From assembly GCF_004403185.1 (NCBI RefSeq), contig NZ_SOHJ01000015.1, positions 38,256 through 102,255 of the forward strand: a DNA stretch of 64,000 nt, in the 5' to 3' direction. The translations under genes were made by a program, and so were the position numbers. The notes under the pieces are model-generated. The model did not search any database, was not told the DNA's origin, and worked only from the letters and a program-made list of their open reading frames with translations. Shown here in pieces: positions 61,595-64,000 of this stretch. The stretch comes from Cryobacterium suzukii. Its GTDB lineage: Bacteria > Actinomycetota > Actinomycetes > Actinomycetales > Microbacteriaceae. Position 1 is the stretch's first letter, and every line of letters begins with the position of its first letter.

Positions 61595-62914
61595 ATGTCA
61601 ACGTTGACTAAGACCCGTCTGCACGCACCGGCACTCGAAGAGCTCGATGCGGCCGAGCGGATGTCTCAGGACGAGATTCGCGCGCTGCAACTGATCCGTC
61701 TGAAGCAGACCGTGCGGCACGCCTACGAAAACGTACCTCTTTATACGCGCAAATTTGATGCGGTCGGAGTACACCCCGACGACATTCGCACCCTCGAAGA
61801 CGTCACGCTGCTGCCGTTCACGACGAAGGACGACCTGCGGGTTTCGTACCCCTTCGGAATGTTCGCTGTTCCGATGGATCAGGTCGCGCGCATTCACACG
61901 TCTTCGGGCACTACCGGCCTGCCGACCGTGGTCGGTTATACCAAGAACGACCTCGCCATGTGGTCTGGACTGGTCGCCCGCAGCCTGCGCGCTTCTGGAG
62001 TGCGCCCCGGAATGAAGGTACACAACGCCTACGGCTACGGCCTGTTCACGGGCGGCCTCGGTGCCCATGCAGGCATCGAAGCGCTGGGCGCTTGCGTCAT
62101 CCCTATGTCGGGCGGCCAGACCAACAAACAGGTGCAGATGATCACCGACTTTGAGCCCGATGTCATTCTGTCTACGCCCAGCTACCTTCTCACGATCACC
62201 GACGCCATGGTTGCTGCTGGCCTTGATCCGCGACGCTCGAGCCTGAAGGCAGGCGTGCTCGGGGCCGAACCGTGGACCAACCAGATGCGGCTCGAGTTGG
62301 AAGACCGTCTCGATTTCGACGCACTCGACATTTATGGGCTGAGCGAAGTCATGGGACCGGGTGTCGGTAACGAGTGCATCGAGTCCAAGGACGGCCCGCA
62401 CCTCTGGGAAGACCATTTCCTGCCCGAAATCATCAATGGTGATACCGGACACCGCCTTCCCGACGGAGAAACCGGCGAACTCGTCTTCACGTCCCTGACC
62501 AAGGAGGCCTTCCCGGTCATTCGTTACCGCACCCGCGACCTGACCCGGTTACTTCCCGGTACCGCACGCCCCGGCATGCGCCGCATGGAGAAGATCACCG
62601 GCCGCAACGACGACATGATCATTCTGCGCGGGGTGAACCTGTTTCCAACCCAGATCGAGGAGATCGTGCTCGGCATCGAGCACCTCTCCCCGCATTTCGT
62701 GCTTGAGCTGACCCGACCGTCGCGCATGGACGAGCTCACCGTGCGCATCGAGCGACACGAGCACGCCAATGATGCGGCCTCGGCCACAGCCCGTGCGTTG
62801 CTCATTGCCCTGATCAAGGATCGGATCGGATCAAGCGTCAACGTGCTCATAGTCGAACCCGGCACCCTGGAGCGCAGTACCGGCAAGCACAAGCGCGTCT
62901 ACGACCTGCGCTAG
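61595..62914 (+). CDS. paaK: Phenylacetate-CoA ligase
   Basis: Activates phenylacetate with ATP and CoA, the first step of the pathway. The 439-residue adenylate-forming enzyme has RLKQTVRHAYENVPLYTRKF, HTSSGTTGLPTVVGYTKND (P-loop), IYGLSEVMGPGVGNEC and RGVNLFPTQIEEIVL, ending with GKHKRVYDLR. Starts 17 bases after paaI with GGAAGG upstream. Confidence 0.96.
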   Translation: MSTLTKTRLHAPALEELDAAERMSQDEIRALQLIRLKQTVRHAYENVPLYTRKFDAVGVHPDDIRTLEDVTLLPFTTKDDLRVSYPFGMFAVPMDQVARIHTSSGTTGLPTVVGYTKNDLAMWSGLVARSLRASGVRPGMKVHNAYGYGLFTGGLGAHAGIEALGACVIPMSGGQTNKQVQMITDFEPDVILSTPSYLLTITDAMVAAGLDPRRSSLKAGVLGAEPWTNQMRLELEDRLDFDALDIYGLSEVMGPGVGNECIESKDGPHLWEDHFLPEIINGDTGHRLPDGETGELVFTSLTKEAFPVIRYRTRDLTRLLPGTARPGMRRMEKITGRNDDMIILRGVNLFPTQIEEIVLGIEHLSPHFVLELTRPSRMDELTVRIERHEHANDAASATARALLIALIKDRIGSSVNVLIVEPGTLERSTGKHKRVYDLR

Positions 62915-62955
62915 CCGGTCGTAGACGGTACGCCTGCGTGAGAGACTCAAGTCCT

Positions 62956-63555
62956 ATGTCTGACGTACACACCCCTAAGCGCGGGCGCCCCGGCTACGAC
63001 CAGCGTGCCATTCTTGAGATCGCCGTCACCGCGTTCAATGAGTTCGGCTACGACGCGACCTCGATGGGAGTGCTCGCAACCCGCTTGGCCTTGTCGAAGG
63101 CTGCCATCTACCACCACTTCACTTCCAAGGACGAAGTGCTCCAGCTCGCTCTCGATGAAGCTCTTAACGGCCTCGAGGGCGTGCTGCTCGAGTCTGGTGC
63201 GCTGACCGGAAGCGCGATCGACCGCCTGGCCTACGTGCTTCGGGGCGCCGTGCACGTACTCACGACGCGCCTGCCCTACGTCACGCTTCTCCTCCGTGTG
63301 CGCGGCAACACGGAGGTCGAGCGCTTGGCGCTCACCCGTCGACGCGCCTTCGACCGCGCCGTCTCGACCCTGGTCATGGAGGCCCGCGATGAGGGCTCGC
63401 TGCGCAGCGATATCGACCCGCGGGTCGTCACCCGTCTGCTCTTCGGCATGGTCAACTCCATCGCCGAGTGGTACCGCCCTGAGGGCACCGAAGACGCCAG
63501 CCACCTAGCGGACGACGTGCTTGCCGTAGCTCTGAACGGCCTCCGCCGCCGCTAG
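62956..63555 (+). CDS. paaR: TetR family regulator, likely PaaR
   Basis: A 199-residue repressor: helix-turn-helix AFNEFGYDATSMGVLATRLALSK-type (residues about 20-45) with KAAIYHHFTSKDEVLQLALD, then a helical ligand domain. Third gene of the paaI-paaK transcription unit. Its location next to a paa operator suggests it is PaaR, responding to phenylacetyl-CoA; ligand not visible. ATG at 62956 (MSDVHTPKRGRPG); a GTG at 62938 is an alternative. The stop overlaps the tandem repeat region by two bases. Confidence 0.85.
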   Translation: MSDVHTPKRGRPGYDQRAILEIAVTAFNEFGYDATSMGVLATRLALSKAAIYHHFTSKDEVLQLALDEALNGLEGVLLESGALTGSAIDRLAYVLRGAVHVLTTRLPYVTLLLRVRGNTEVERLALTRRRAFDRAVSTLVMEARDEGSLRSDIDPRVVTRLLFGMVNSIAEWYRPEGTEDASHLADDVLAVALNGLRRR

Positions 63556-63717
63556 TGTCTTAGCGACACAGGCCACGCACACACAGTGCGTGGCCTGTGC
63601 TGTTCACGTGGTGGGTGGGGTGGTGGGATAGCGGCCGCGAGTGTCTTAACGACACAGGGCCACGCACACGCAGTGCGTGGCCTTTGCTGTTCGTGTGGTG
63701 GGTGGGGTGGTGGGATA
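63554..63717. repeat. Two tandem hairpin repeats, 77 and 78 bp
   Basis: Units 63554-63630 and 63640-63717 share GTGTCTTARCGACACAGG, a hairpin GGCCACGCAC/GTGCGTGGCC, and an identical GTGGTGGGTGGGGTGGTGGGATA tail. In unit 1 the hairpin (63567-63599) has a perfect 14-bp stem. Probably duplicated terminator of the TetR gene. Fewer than three copies and not CRISPR-like. Confidence 0.8.
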
Positions 63718-63735
63718 TTCGCGGGGTGTCGAGTT

Positions 63736-63794
63736 TTCGGGGTGTTCCGGCGGGCTCCGCACGCTCTTCGCGGAGTCTGCCGGAACACCCCGAA
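63736..63794. repeat. Long inverted repeat between TetR and rRNA terminators
   Basis: TTCGGGGTGTTCCGGC at 63736-63751 pairs with GCCGGAACACCCCGAA at 63779-63794, with nested partial pairing GCTCCGC / GCGGAGT. It resembles REP-type or IR-type elements. No gene inside. Confidence 0.75.
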
Positions 63795-63890
63795 TGTTTG
63801 AGCTGAGGAGCGAGTGTCCCGCCGCCCCGCCGGGGTCCAGTGTCTGGTCCAGCCCCGATCTCAGCCATCCTGACTCGCGGGTTAACGCAA

Positions 63891-63914
63891 AACGGCCACC
63901 CGCAGGTGGCCGTT
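63891..63914 (-). terminator. Distal rRNA operon terminator
   Basis: AACGGCCACC-CGCA-GGTGGCCGTT, 10-bp arms, followed by TTT on the minus strand after AACGGCC. Second of two tandem hairpins after the 5S gene. Confidence 0.8.
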
Positions 63915-63921
63915 AACGCAG

Positions 63922-63945
63922 AAAGGCCACCCGAGGGTGGCCTTT
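63922..63945 (-). terminator. Proximal rRNA operon terminator
   Basis: AAAGGCCACC-CGAG-GGTGGCCTTT, 10-bp arms, ending TTT on the minus strand. About 19 bases after the 5S 3' end. Confidence 0.85.
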
Positions 63946-63963
63946 CCGTTTGTTTCTAAGTTA

Positions 63964-64000
63964 AGTCCGGCGGTGTCCTACTCTCCCACAGGGTCCCCCC
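63964..64000 (-). rRNA. rrf: 5S rRNA, 3' end (truncated by window edge)
   Basis: On the minus strand the last 37 bases read GGGGGGACCCTGTGGGAG then AGTAGGACACCGCCGGAC, the conserved 3' part of actinobacterial 5S rRNA. Two terminators follow. The rest of the operon is outside the window. The exact 3' end could differ by a few bases. Confidence 0.9.

Noticed and set aside
63554..63717. Possible CRISPR array
   Set aside because: Only two units, 77 bp each, with an internal terminator-like stem and no spacers of regular length.

Overview
The window is high-GC DNA from an actinobacterium, most likely a member of the Microbacteriaceae. The evidence is the folE-folP-folB-folK-DUF3180 order behind ftsH, hpt and tilS, a tRNA-Glu/Asp/Phe trio, the actinobacterial style of the secreted NlpC/P60 and M23 hydrolases, and the 3' end of a 5S rRNA at the right edge. 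I cannot name the genus from the sequence alone. No phage, insertion sequence, integrase or CRISPR array is visible.

Layout. (1) Positions 1-6245, minus strand: housekeeping operon for folate synthesis, FtsH, purine salvage (hpt) and tRNA-Ile lysidine synthesis (tilS), with ppa divergent. (2) 6948-9708: a translationally coupled pair of secreted peptidoglycan hydrolases with related coiled-coil N-termini. (3) 9904-10380: promoter, three tRNA genes and two terminators. (4) 10512-16884: a small accessory locus. It has two plus-strand ESAT-6/WXG100-like proteins facing a minus-strand operon made of an EspG-like protein, a predicted secreted lipase with a Ser-Asp-His triad behind a helical N-terminus, and three tandem paralogous lipoproteins. 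The spacers between the lipoproteins look like decayed copies of the lipase 3' end. I read this as a candidate type VII secretion lipase toxin with lipoprotein immunity proteins. (5) 16945-17994: an M19 dipeptidase.

(6) 18481-44825: a 26-kb cell-surface polysaccharide region. It holds the initiating sugar-phosphate transferase, seven glycosyltransferases, a Wzz/BY-kinase regulator, a Wzy-like polymerase, a Wzx-like flippase, two tandem acyltransferases, a CDP-alcohol phosphotransferase and a TagD-like cytidylyltransferase. Two paralogous secreted beta-propeller proteins and two paralogous secreted beta-helix proteins are interspersed. Together these suggest synthesis, acyl and perhaps polyol-phosphate decoration, export and surface processing of an exopolysaccharide or wall glycan.

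(7) 44876-56169: mixed genes: prolyl iminopeptidase, a DksA/TraR zinc protein, a two-component system next to an ABC exporter, an acyl-CoA oxidase-like enzyme, RecQ and a CopC-type copper locus. (8) 56256-63555: phenylacetate degradation, upper part only. paaABCDE and an enoyl-CoA hydratase run on the minus strand, paaI, paaK and a TetR regulator on the plus strand, with a PaaR-like operator between them. (9) 63554-64000: tandem hairpin repeats, a long inverted repeat, two terminators and the 3' end of a 5S rRNA gene from a minus-strand rRNA operon.
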